Shown one piece after another: positions 47,975 to 56,675 of a stretch of DNA of 64,000 nucleotides (position 1 is its first letter; the number at the start of each line of letters is the position of its first letter). The notes under the pieces are model-generated. The model worked only from the letters and a program-made list of their open reading frames with translations. It did no database searches and was not told the origin of the DNA. The DNA comes from Tritrichomonas foetus (taxonomy: Eukaryota; Parabasalia; Tritrichomonadida; Tritrichomonadidae). Position numbers and translations under genes: made by a program. The stretch covers positions 3,588-67,587 of the forward strand of contig MLAK01000679.1 in NCBI GenBank assembly GCA_001839685.1. Reading direction: 5' to 3'.

Positions 47975-50107
47975 ATGGAGTTAAGTGATCAATTTCTATG
48001 CGTAATTCCTGCCTCAGAAAAAATTATCGAATACTGCTGGCTTCAGCAAATTCTCCCAAAGGGAGAACATCGCAAAGTCTTTTTAATTGTAACAGAATTT
48101 AACATCCATTTATTCCTCGATTCTACAGATCAGCCAAATTTGCTTGCATGCCATCCATACAAATTTCTGACAGGTTTAGATTACATCGATGAAGTCACTT
48201 TCAGAATAAATTTTGGATCATTCGGAATATACACATTTGTTGATACAAAACCAAGCAAAATACTTGAAACGATTTACGAGGCAGCTTCCCAAACTCTTCC
48301 AGCAAGCAAATATCCCAAATTTAATAGAAAAATTCAAATCAACGTCAAGCCAAATATTAATCAACTTTTGGAGCAACGATATCGGGCACACTTAGCATGG
48401 AAACATATATTTCCAACACAGTTTTCCTTGCAAAGACTGAGACAGTACATTAAAACTAAACCAATTATAATCGATCTTGGAATCGTTGAAGATTTGGGAA
48501 TTGATGTTTTAACCTTTTTAGAATCAACAGATGTGCAGCCACTTTTTCAAACAATTGTTATTCCCACACGCCAAAATACCAGTTTTTATGATATTTTAGA
48601 AAAATTTATTCCTTTTTATTCAAATATTTCATCACTGATAATTAACGAACCAATAGATCAAGGAGTTTTCCACTTTTTGAATCATATGACTCAATTTCCA
48701 ACAATATCTATAAAAAAAATCCAATTTAATAATTGTTTAATCACACCAAATTTAATTGAATCACTTACTTTGTTTTTTCAGAAGCACAAAGTCGCCTTTC
48801 ATCTTGTAAATTGCGAAGTTCTTCAAAGTGAGCAACAATTATATTCAATAATTCAATCGACTACAAACTTGAATGAATTTAGCGCATCCTCTGTTTGGTT
48901 TAATGAAAATTTTAAACTTCAATCTGCACATAATCTTACAAGTCTTTCTCTTCGTGGATGTTGTATCTATATTCATGATCTTCTTTCAACACTCAGTGAA
49001 AAAACACCTTTTTTAGAATATTTAGACCTTTCTAGAAATGTATGTACAAGAGATTTTTCATCCCTTGTCTCACTTCCACCGAAACTCACACAGATATATT
49101 TGAACCAAGTACAGTGGACACCATCAAACTTTTACTATGTCTTCAAGGCAGCTTGCTCCCTCGAAACATCTTTAACACTTTCAATGGCTAGTGGTTATTT
49201 TCTCCAACGAAAAAATGCATTTGAAGAATTCTATTCAATGTTTGATATGGGTGAATCAAATCTTTATGCATTTTATTGGAATAATAATTCAATCAGATCT
49301 GTTTTACTTATGTTTTTAATGCGCTGTCAAAATTTAATGTTTTTGAGTATTGCAGGCTGTAAAATTAAGCGTCATGTTTCAAAAACACTACACCGATTAA
49401 TTGAAGGACATAAAACTTTGATGACTGTTGATTTACATGGCACTCAAAAAGCCACATATACTGCATTTTTGCCGAAATTTTTCTCATGGATGAAAAAATC
49501 AAGAAATATTCGAAGATTGGATATTTCAAAAAATAGTTTGGATGCTTTGTGCCTTTCACGATTAGCGGAACTTGTAACAATAAATACTAAATTAAAACAA
49601 CTGATGATTACTGATTTAGATATTGATGATTATTCATCATTTCAGCCACTAGTAGAAGCACTCAAAGAGCGGAAACATGTAATTTACGTCAAATTTCCTG
49701 AAAATGACTTAAAAAAGTTAAAAGATAAAGGATTAATTACCAATGAATTGATTAATGAAATTCGATATCTGTTCAGACCACCTGTTTCCCCTCCTGATCA
49801 GGATTGTTATGAACAATGGAAAAAACTAATTGATCAAGAATATCAAGAATGGCCAAAAATTGATCTGGCGAAAAAACCAATCACAATTGATGCTGTTAAA
49901 TTTGAAACAATTGATACAATTGAAAATTCTCTTTCGAGCAGAAATAGAAAATTCTTGAATGAAAATATGAAATTAGATTTGTTTGATATTCCCAAAATGA
50001 CTGATGATGATATTATTGTCATTAAGGAATTCGAACAAAATCATTCTATTGAGGCATTGAGGAAAAATTTGGAACTTTCTCTTCAATGTTATAGTACATA
50101 TTTGTAA
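47975..50107 (+). CDS. CARMIL-like PH/leucine-rich-repeat protein, 710 aa
   Basis: The first 120 residues look like a PH-like domain (VFLIVTEFNIHLFLD, then ILETIYEAASQ as the final helix). A leucine-rich-repeat solenoid follows to about residue 560: SLIINEPIDQGVFHFLNHM, LTSLSLRGCCIYIHDLLSTL, LEYLDLSRNVC, LMFLSIAGCKIKRHVSKTL, IRRLDISKNSLDALCLSRLAEL. PH followed by RI-type LRR is the CARMIL order; CARMIL proteins regulate capping protein and actin at the cell edge. The capping-protein-binding tail of animal CARMILs is not recognisable; the C-terminus is short and polar. The open frame starts at a TTG (47936); the first in-frame ATG is 47975. Trichomonads encode many paralogues. Confidence 0.82.
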   Translation: MELSDQFLCVIPASEKIIEYCWLQQILPKGEHRKVFLIVTEFNIHLFLDSTDQPNLLACHPYKFLTGLDYIDEVTFRINFGSFGIYTFVDTKPSKILETIYEAASQTLPASKYPKFNRKIQINVKPNINQLLEQRYRAHLAWKHIFPTQFSLQRLRQYIKTKPIIIDLGIVEDLGIDVLTFLESTDVQPLFQTIVIPTRQNTSFYDILEKFIPFYSNISSLIINEPIDQGVFHFLNHMTQFPTISIKKIQFNNCLITPNLIESLTLFFQKHKVAFHLVNCEVLQSEQQLYSIIQSTTNLNEFSASSVWFNENFKLQSAHNLTSLSLRGCCIYIHDLLSTLSEKTPFLEYLDLSRNVCTRDFSSLVSLPPKLTQIYLNQVQWTPSNFYYVFKAACSLETSLTLSMASGYFLQRKNAFEEFYSMFDMGESNLYAFYWNNNSIRSVLLMFLMRCQNLMFLSIAGCKIKRHVSKTLHRLIEGHKTLMTVDLHGTQKATYTAFLPKFFSWMKKSRNIRRLDISKNSLDALCLSRLAELVTINTKLKQLMITDLDIDDYSSFQPLVEALKERKHVIYVKFPENDLKKLKDKGLITNELINEIRYLFRPPVSPPDQDCYEQWKKLIDQEYQEWPKIDLAKKPITIDAVKFETIDTIENSLSSRNRKFLNENMKLDLFDIPKMTDDDIIVIKEFEQNHSIEALRKNLELSLQCYSTYL

Positions 50108-50370
50108 ATAATATCGGATTTTTAGATTTTCTTCATGGTCTTCTTATCTTTTTCATATTTTGTAGCTTTTCCTACTTTTTTGCATATTCAACTATTTCAT
50201 TGGTTTTAATTGGAAAGTTCTCGAAATTTTGCTATACTAGAGTTTCCATTAAATCATTCATATACCATTGTGAATTAAAGAAGTATGGGGAAATTGAATG
50301 TGACAAAATGATATTGACCATCAGTAAATGTTAGTGAACTTTTGTTTGAATAGATTTCTTCAAATAAGAA
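50108..50370. other. Intergenic region
   Basis: Short AT-rich spacer after the PH/LRR gene; no feature is seen. Confidence 0.3.
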
Positions 50371-50553
50371 TCAACATTCTATCGAATTGGTGGTATTTTT
50401 ACCTTCTTCTTTTATTTTTGTACGCACATCATGCACAGAATTCATCAACTCATTTAAATTTGAATCTATTGAAGAGAGCGTCCCTTTCTGTTTATCTGTG
50501 AAAGTCCAAAATGATGCTGCTTGACATGCTTTGCCAGAATTGGAGCTATTCAA
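50371..50553 (-). CDS. Possible small gene without a clear start, about 60 codons
   Basis: The frame carries a coding-like, polar, helix-prone sequence (FWTFTDKQKGTLSSIDSNLNELMNSVHDVR, then TKIKEEGKN) and stops at 50371. It begins with a TTG at 50553, and no in-frame ATG precedes the coding-like part. An ATG at 50566-50568 is in another frame and hits a stop after four codons. Either the gene has an undetected intron or an indel near 50555, or the frame is a remnant. No family is recognised. I list it because its amino-acid content differs from the noise in the AT-rich spacers. Confidence 0.25.
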   Translation of the reverse strand: MNSSNSGKACQAASFWTFTDKQKGTLSSIDSNLNELMNSVHDVRTKIKEEGKNTTNSIEC

Positions 50554-50659
50554 TGTAGAAACATATTAAGGAAAAAGCGAGAGAACTATAAAATTAAAGA
50601 AACGTTTACAAAAGTAAATAAATTATGAGATGATATGTGAAAAACGATAAATAATAAAT

Positions 50660-51292
50660 TTAAATATGAAATATTGGTGTACGGCCCCCATGTGAAAATG
50701 AAAAACTTGGTCCAGCCAAAGTTGATCTCTGTTTAACATATTCTCCGGTTCGATCTTTCTTCCTCTCTGGGTATTTCTTTGCTATTGAATATCTGGGCGA
50801 TGACTGTCTGACTTTCATGTGCTGCGGTTTGTAGCAAGCCGGCCCAGGTGAGAAGACAGTGTCCCATAAAACCCTGGGACCTCCCTCTCTCACATGAGTG
50901 CGAGGCGATTCTGTGGCGGTTCCGTGAACGCTTCTCGGCGATGGAACGTAGTCGGCTGGTCCAGGCATCTTTGGGATTTTCGGATTTGGCCTTGCCCTTG
51001 GAAAGCCAGTTCGTCTGGCGTCCTTTCCGAATGGCGGGCGGACGTAATTCGGTCCTGGTGGGACGAACTGGTTCGGTTCGGGGTGGCGCGATGAGAGAGA
51101 GTGCTTGTGTCCTGTACCAATGCAAGTCGGAAGGTTTACGAGTGTAGGATCGAGATGTGCTTCGGGGATTGGATATCGTGCGCGGATGGAGTATTTTAAG
51201 CCATCTCCGAAACGGTCTCGATCAACGTGGTCCGCTGGACTCGGCCCAGGTGTTCTATCACCTACGATCTGGACGTTGAAGTTGGCTTCCAT
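50660..51292 (-). CDS. STPGR (sperm-tail PG-rich repeat) protein, SHIPPO/ODF3-like, 210 aa
   Basis: Contains spaced Pro-Gly-Pro motifs followed by a tyrosine or similar residue: TPGPSPADH, PPGPNYVRP, MPGPADYVP, SPGPACYKP, plus two Arg-rich ARYPIP/SIAKKYPERK segments and a final GGRTPIFHI. This is the STPGR family, found along axonemal and cytoplasmic microtubules. Its occurrence fits a flagellated cell. It is strongly basic and Pro/Arg-rich, with clearly more G and C than its surroundings (many CGG, GGC, CCG codons). The ATG at 51292 is first in frame; TTCACAATC lies upstream. Several plus-strand frames over this gene are shadows. Confidence 0.88.
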   Translation of the reverse strand: MEANFNVQIVGDRTPGPSPADHVDRDRFGDGLKYSIRARYPIPEAHLDPTLVNLPTCIGTGHKHSLSSRHPEPNQFVPPGPNYVRPPFGKDARRTGFPRARPNPKIPKMPGPADYVPSPRSVHGTATESPRTHVREGGPRVLWDTVFSPGPACYKPQHMKVRQSSPRYSIAKKYPERKKDRTGEYVKQRSTLAGPSFSFSHGGRTPIFHI

Positions 51293-51745
51293 TTTCTATT
51301 TAACGTATACTTTCTCATGATTGTGAAGGATATTTCTGGTTTTTTTTGTGAGCGAAATTGGAATAGTTTCAATACTTGGAAATTTATATTTGAGTGGATC
51401 ATTGAAAAATGAATGGTTTATTCTGTCTATAACTCGCAGTTGTGAAGTGTATGATTTCATATAATTCAATAAATAAATCGAAATAAATTATTAAAATTAC
51501 GTCACATGAATGACTTATCTCTCATTTATGATGTTTCACATATCATCTTTGATAAACTCTGAAAGTCATCATTTGATAAATATTATTTGAGATGGACTTT
51601 TCCAGATAAATTTTAGAAAATGATAGTAAACAGTCAATATGATATTTTAATCGCAAAATTTGTATTATTTGGTTCTCATAATTACGATATCTCATAAAAA
51701 TACCACATTTCAAATAATAAAGGATTAAAATATATTAAAAATCAT
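51293..51745. other. Divergent intergenic region
   Basis: AT-rich spacer between the STPGR gene and the poly-lysine gene. I see no coding frame, repeat or RNA. Confidence 0.35.
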
Positions 51746-51811
51746 ATGACATCAATAACAAGTCGGAAAAGAGAGTGTAAAGATGGCTCAAAGGAAAAAA
51801 TTCTAGAGGTG

Positions 51812-51850
<39 letters not shown>

Positions 51851-51991
51851 CCTTCAGACTGGAATGCAACCAAGTTCTCACCCAGCGCCCGAGAGCGAAT
51901 TGTCATTCTGGTCGATTCCTATCAATCTTCATCAGACCCAGTTGTTAGAATAATGTGTACCGAACAGTGGTTGAAGTTACTTAAGAAATGA
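51746..51991 (+). CDS. Small basic protein with a poly-lysine run, 81 aa
   Basis: The frame reads MTSITSRKRECKDGSKEKILEV, then about 13 lysines encoded by an uninterrupted run of 38 A (51812-51849), then a well-formed helical segment: SDWNATKFSPSARERIVILVDSY, QSSSDPVVRIMCTEQWLKLLKK. The second part looks truly coding: mixed residues and normal G+C. I do not recognise the family. The A-run may vary in length between cells or in the assembly, and a change not divisible by three would break the frame. The ATG is preceded by AAATCAT. A translation start inside or after the run cannot be excluded, but no ATG precedes the helical part. Confidence 0.55.
51812..51849. repeat. 38-A homopolymer inside a coding frame
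   Basis: An uninterrupted run of A on the plus strand, the longest homopolymer seen in the window. It lies within the 81-codon gene and encodes lysines (AAA). Confidence 0.95.
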
Positions 51992-52198
51992 TCCCAGAAC
52001 CACAACCAATTATTTAAAAAACAACTCACACTTAAAGCTCTCAATAGTTTTGCTATTATATTCAACAGATTGTGTTAACCCACCAAGCTCTTTTCGAGAT
52101 ATTTCTAAAAAATAAATTAATATATTTTCTCTTCAACTGAAGAAATTCCTATTTAAAAACCAAACCGTAAAATGAACTCAAAGTGATTAATTAATATT

Positions 52199-52672
52199 AT
52201 GTTCTTCATCATTTTGTTGTCATTATCTGAATGCAGATCATCTCATCATCGTTCAAAAAGTTCAGCCAAAAGGAGTGTTATTAAGGAGATGAAATCGAAA
52301 GCAACTGTTTTAGAATTAAATGATCCTTATATTGGAATTAAAGAATTTTCGGGAAACTATAATGACTTAATGAACGAAATTGCAGAAAGTAATAAAATTG
52401 CTATGATAGAAGTCTATTCATCCTGGTGCGTTCATTGTAAAAGCATTGAAAAAAATTTGTCAGAAATTGCCCAAAAATATCCATCCATTTTTTCTCTCAA
52501 AATAAATGCTGATACAAATGGTAATTTAGTGAAAAAGATGAATATTAATGGGTATCCACATATAAGGTTTGTTGAAATCAAAGGAAATATTCCAATTGAA
52601 AAAGGTGTAGTTTTGGGTGATGACATTAATGCTATTGAACAGTATTATCATTTATTAAGCCAACAAAATTAA
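52199..52672 (+). CDS. Secreted thioredoxin-like/PDI-like protein, 157 aa
   Basis: A short signal peptide (MFFIILLSLSECRSS) and a basic spacer precede one thioredoxin fold at about residues 45-150. The active site is WCVHC (76-80) in IEVYSSWCVHCKSIEKNL, followed by the cis-proline loop GYPHIRF (Pro120). Classical PDI has WCGHC; Val at the second position should alter redox potential, but both cysteines are kept. There is no KDEL-like end (it finishes LSQQN) and only one domain, so it is a minimal PDI-like oxidoreductase of the secretory pathway. The ATG at 52199 is the natural start for the signal peptide. Confidence 0.85.
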   Translation: MFFIILLSLSECRSSHHRSKSSAKRSVIKEMKSKATVLELNDPYIGIKEFSGNYNDLMNEIAESNKIAMIEVYSSWCVHCKSIEKNLSEIAQKYPSIFSLKINADTNGNLVKKMNINGYPHIRFVEIKGNIPIEKGVVLGDDINAIEQYYHLLSQQN

Positions 52673-52729
52673 ATATAAACTAAAGATATAATCGAACTAA
52701 AAACACATTTATTTCAAATATTTCGAAAA

Positions 52730-55681
52730 TCATTTTTCGAAACTCCATAAACTGACATTTCCATTCACATCTCCACTTACAAATCCAGAAGGAATTTCAG
52801 TAACTGATTTTATTGGAACCGAATGGTTGTGTAGTGGTGGTTTCCCGCAATATTCATTTTCAATAATAAATTTTGATGGATCATTTTTATTTATTTTTAG
52901 CTCTTGAATGTAACAATCATTTAAAACATAAGCGTGAGAATAAGGATGTGTCTTCAATAAAACTGTCGCATCATTACAAACAAAAACAGCACTTCCTTTA
53001 TAGGATAAGGCTGCTTGTGCTTGAAATCTAGTTGTCATGAACGGTTTTGTCTGTGTGAAATTAAAAACTTCGGATCCTTGATTTCCTCCAACAAAGAATC
53101 CTCCGTTTTCTTCATAAATTGGACATATGCATTTTGCAGGAACAGTCTGGAATGTTTTAAAAGGTAAAAAGAGACGAGGATCAAGCAGAGTAACTTCACC
53201 TTCAGCAAATCCAAAAGCAACGGTTCGTGATTCAGGCCATATACATGTTGAAATTAATGAAAAATCATTAAATTTCATATAATGTAAGCTTTTTTGAGCC
53301 CTTCGATCGAAAAATGTAATGCTTGAATCATTTCCAATGCAATAAAAACAATTTTCATTAAATATATGATTCATTAGTTGTATTGGTGCTTTTGTTTCAA
53401 AGGGATAAAGTGATAATTTCATACTATTCCATTCATAAAGTGCAATGTTAGTATTTGTTCCAAAAATTGTAGTATTTGATGATTCATAAGTTAGCATGGA
53501 ACTCACACCACGGCTTAAATCAAGTAATTTTTCATAGGAATTATTTGAAAATGAAATTTGATAAACACTTCCACTTCTATCAGCTGCAATTGCCTGATAA
53601 ATCTTTCCATCAGAATCATTATTATTTATATTATCTATGTGATATATTGGTGCAATAGATGTAATTCCGTCGTTTGAGATTTGTTGAGTTGCAATAAACT
53701 TCGTTCGAATTTTCATTGGTAATGGATTCAGTAAACTCACGCAATTTTCAGATGGTTCTGGTGGTTCAAAGATTCCAGAAGCGTTGATATGATGAGAAGT
53801 TCGACTATTTAATGATTTCAAGACAAAAACAGGAAGGCAGGCTTGTGAAAACTCATCAGGTAATTTTGAACTAATTTGGCTCACCAAATATCTTACACTA
53901 GGATCAGTAGAGTTCAAATGTGGTATTACAAAGTTGTAGATATCATAGAAATAAGATTTTTCTATAGCTCGAACAGAAATAAGCCAATCTAAAAATTCTA
54001 ATACGAGAGGAAGTGATTCACCTGTTCCAAGATTCAAAGCAGCAGCCAATAAGCCCTTTACTAATTTCCTATAACCATTTTTTTCAATTGGAGACAAGTG
54101 TGGATAATAAGAACGAAAAATGTCGAATATTTTGGCTTTAAAGATTTCATTTGGTGAATTTAAACAAGAAAATAGAAGAGGATAAATAGTATTAAAAGTA
54201 ATTGAATGATCTCCAGCTAAAGATTTAAAAGATTCAACAAAAACATTGAGCACTTTTTCATCATCTTCTTTCATGATAAAAGTGACAATTTTTATACAAC
54301 TTGATGCAGAAGAAGGATCCAATCTTCCAATAATTTTAATCAACTTTGGAACAAATTCACAAATTGCACAACGAATGTCAGATGTTGCTTTTTTAGCAAG
54401 ATTAGAAATTGTAGAAACTAAATAGTTTTGAAAAATTAATGATAAATATCTTGGCATTTGTTTGACACTGTCAAATAAAACTTCCAAACAATTAAAAACT
54501 GTTCTGGTCATAAGTGTAGAATCATTATCAAGAAGACCAACAATGTTTGGAAGAACGCGTGTAAGTAATAATTCATCAGGAAGCGGCGTAAAATATTCAA
54601 TAAAGAAATAACTGAAATTGACTTTTGCATGCAAATCATCAGATTTTAATAAAAACTGCGCTAAAATATTTGAGAGAATAATTCTAACATCGTTTCCACC
54701 AATTTTTGCAAATTCATCAAAAGTTGGAATCATATGTATTAAATTATTTAATTGAATTTGATTATGAAAGAATTCTTCAATCTGATAAAAAAACTGTGTG
54801 AAGTATAAAGGGAAGAATGTATGAAACTTTCGGAAGCCTGAGATTCTAACTTTTGGATCTAAACTAATAAATTGTCTGACTAAATCTCTGAGATCGTCAG
54901 GAATTTCTCGTAATGGTTCTTCAACATCAAATTTATTGTCAATATACTCTCCTAGTGTCGTGAGCGAAAAAAGATGTTTTTGAGTGAAAATAAAGTATAT
55001 AACGCATCCACAAGAAAATATATCATCGGATGCGTCTAAATATTGAAAGTCTTGAATGATAAAATCATCTTCATTAATGATTAACCTGCGTGGAGAAAGA
55101 TAGCAATGTGTATTAGATGATCCAAAAAAGTGAATAAAAGTTTGTGGCTGGTTGAAATGAATTTGTGGTGGTTTATAAGGGGCTGGGTCTCCAATTGTCA
55201 GTCGAAGGTCCCAGGAAAGAAAAACATTATCAGGATGAATGTTTCCATGAACTATGTCCATTTCATGAAATGAAGCAACAGCCGATAAAAATTGATGAGA
55301 TATCCACCTTTTCTCAATTTCTTCTGGAAGTGGATAATCACTTAATCTCTGTGAAAGCGTGTATTCGTATTTCGGTCGAACTAAGAAGGCGCATTTATCG
55401 ATGATTTTAATTGGATAAAAACTGCAGAGTGAATCAAATTGGTCTGCTTTTTCACTCAATTGAGTAAAATATCGAATCGAATACTGAACAATTGGATATT
55501 GGTATAAACTTTTTGTGTATTCGTAAGCTTTTACGATGAGCGGCTCATCATTTTCATCGACGCAATCTAGAGTAAGAAAAAAAGTGCTTGATTCGATTGT
55601 TGACTTCACTTTGATCTTCATCCGCCTGAGAGGGTCAATGTACCAATTTCCTAAGGACGGAATTACGACATTGTTTCCCAT
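52730..55681 (-). CDS. VPS15: Vps15-like PI3-kinase regulatory protein (PIK3R4), 983 aa
   Basis: Regulatory subunit of class III PI3-kinase (Vps34), acting in endosomal sorting and autophagy. It begins MGNN, giving a myristoylatable Gly2. A kinase-like domain covers about 20-300: the family-specific IEKRWISHQFLSAVASFHEMDIVHGN is nearly the Vps15 IEKRWIAFQ signature, and SSNTHCYLSPRRL replaces the APE region. The catalytic Asp is lost (HGN for HRD) and DFG reads GDP, so it is a pseudokinase. HEAT-like helices fill about 300-640 (SLDPKVRISGF..., PNIVGLLDNDSTLMTRTVF...), and a C-terminal WD40 propeller covers about 680-983, closing with FVSGDVNGNVSLWSFEK. Domain order is complete but the protein is shorter than human PIK3R4. 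Confidence 0.92.
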   Translation of the reverse strand: MGNNVVIPSLGNWYIDPLRRMKIKVKSTIESSTFFLTLDCVDENDEPLIVKAYEYTKSLYQYPIVQYSIRYFTQLSEKADQFDSLCSFYPIKIIDKCAFLVRPKYEYTLSQRLSDYPLPEEIEKRWISHQFLSAVASFHEMDIVHGNIHPDNVFLSWDLRLTIGDPAPYKPPQIHFNQPQTFIHFFGSSNTHCYLSPRRLIINEDDFIIQDFQYLDASDDIFSCGCVIYFIFTQKHLFSLTTLGEYIDNKFDVEEPLREIPDDLRDLVRQFISLDPKVRISGFRKFHTFFPLYFTQFFYQIEEFFHNQIQLNNLIHMIPTFDEFAKIGGNDVRIILSNILAQFLLKSDDLHAKVNFSYFFIEYFTPLPDELLLTRVLPNIVGLLDNDSTLMTRTVFNCLEVLFDSVKQMPRYLSLIFQNYLVSTISNLAKKATSDIRCAICEFVPKLIKIIGRLDPSSASSCIKIVTFIMKEDDEKVLNVFVESFKSLAGDHSITFNTIYPLLFSCLNSPNEIFKAKIFDIFRSYYPHLSPIEKNGYRKLVKGLLAAALNLGTGESLPLVLEFLDWLISVRAIEKSYFYDIYNFVIPHLNSTDPSVRYLVSQISSKLPDEFSQACLPVFVLKSLNSRTSHHINASGIFEPPEPSENCVSLLNPLPMKIRTKFIATQQISNDGITSIAPIYHIDNINNNDSDGKIYQAIAADRSGSVYQISFSNNSYEKLLDLSRGVSSMLTYESSNTTIFGTNTNIALYEWNSMKLSLYPFETKAPIQLMNHIFNENCFYCIGNDSSITFFDRRAQKSLHYMKFNDFSLISTCIWPESRTVAFGFAEGEVTLLDPRLFLPFKTFQTVPAKCICPIYEENGGFFVGGNQGSEVFNFTQTKPFMTTRFQAQAALSYKGSAVFVCNDATVLLKTHPYSHAYVLNDCYIQELKINKNDPSKFIIENEYCGKPPLHNHSVPIKSVTEIPSGFVSGDVNGNVSLWSFEK

Positions 55682-55982
55682 ATCATGAAATTTTTAAAAT
55701 TCAATGAAAAATAATCGTTGTAAACCAAAATATATTGTTTATATCTCAATGAATGCATGACAAAATCTGAATATTTACTAAAAATAGAATATATATTTGA
55801 ATTTACTATTTCATAAAAATTTAGGTGATAATATTCTCAAATAGTCATATAATTCATAAAACAAATTGGAAAAAAAGAAAAAAAATGATCATAAAAAATC
55901 GAAAAGAAAATAAATTTGAAAAGTGAATACAAAATGTTTCAAACAAAATATATTTGGAGAAAACAATATTTAGTAACAATTT
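55682..55982. other. Intergenic region
   Basis: About 300 AT-rich bases between two minus-strand genes. It contains the Vps15 promoter region (TTTCATGATATG directly at the start) and nothing else visible. Confidence 0.35.
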
Positions 55983-56561
55983 TCATTGGATTGACGAAAA
56001 TAGTTCGCCAAATTGTTTGAATGTGATTGACTCGATTTTAGATCCATAAAAAGCAAATAATGAATCAACAAATTCGCTGACAGTAAATGGAAGATTCATC
56101 TCATAAAAGAGATGGCATAAAGCTGATACGCGAAGTGATGTGTTAATTGTGTTTGGCGGATTTCTTGATAATGCCGATGTCCATCTTTGAGTGATTGTTG
56201 ATCCGAATTTCACTCTGAGGTTTCCAATGAATTTTGTGAGAATGAAATTCTGTCTTTTACTTAAACTACTCGTTTTTGCGGTTTCTTTTTCGTATCTCGG
56301 CAAATCATCGTTCATAAAATGGATAAATTGGTTCTTCGATATTTGAACGTTTTTAACATTATAAGGTGCGAAAACCATCTCAAGAGAGCAGGCTGGAACA
56401 GATCCCTTTTCACAATATGGTTCAAGATCTGCCATTCCAATAATTGATGATCCTCGCGGGCATATTCTCCGGAAAATAGTTGCTGGTTCGACTCCTGGAT
56501 AGAAAGAGCAGATCGATTGTCTCAGACTCTTTCTGTGTTTGGTGATGGATGGTGTATACAT
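55983..56561 (-). CDS. Small EF-hand-like protein, 192 aa
   Basis: No family can be assigned with certainty. The arrangement of helices and short loops (SIIGMADLEPYCEKGSVPACSLEMVFAPYNVKNVQISKNQFIHFMND, later MNLPFTVSEFVDSLFAFYGSKIESITFKQFGELF) resembles diverged EF-hand pairs, and loosely resembles the modules of the 903-residue protein at 25599. Calcium ligands are missing. The N-terminus is basic (KHRKSLRQS). The ATG at 56561 is the first in frame. The gene is divergent from the LRR gene at 56676, with 114 bases between the two start codons. Confidence 0.7.
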   Translation of the reverse strand: MYTPSITKHRKSLRQSICSFYPGVEPATIFRRICPRGSSIIGMADLEPYCEKGSVPACSLEMVFAPYNVKNVQISKNQFIHFMNDDLPRYEKETAKTSSLSKRQNFILTKFIGNLRVKFGSTITQRWTSALSRNPPNTINTSLRVSALCHLFYEMNLPFTVSEFVDSLFAFYGSKIESITFKQFGELFSSIQ

Positions 56562-56675
56562 ATCAACTAATTAATTGCTTAACGTACACATTCACAAAAG
56601 ACGTTCATCAGAAAATTCTGACAACAATTTGATGATACAAAGGTGAAATTATTATTTAACGTCTTTTCAGATATC

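Noticed and set aside
50733..51320. Several overlapping frames on both strands across the STPGR gene
   Set aside because: The GC-rich composition opens spurious frames; only the minus-strand frame has PGP repeats and a proper start.
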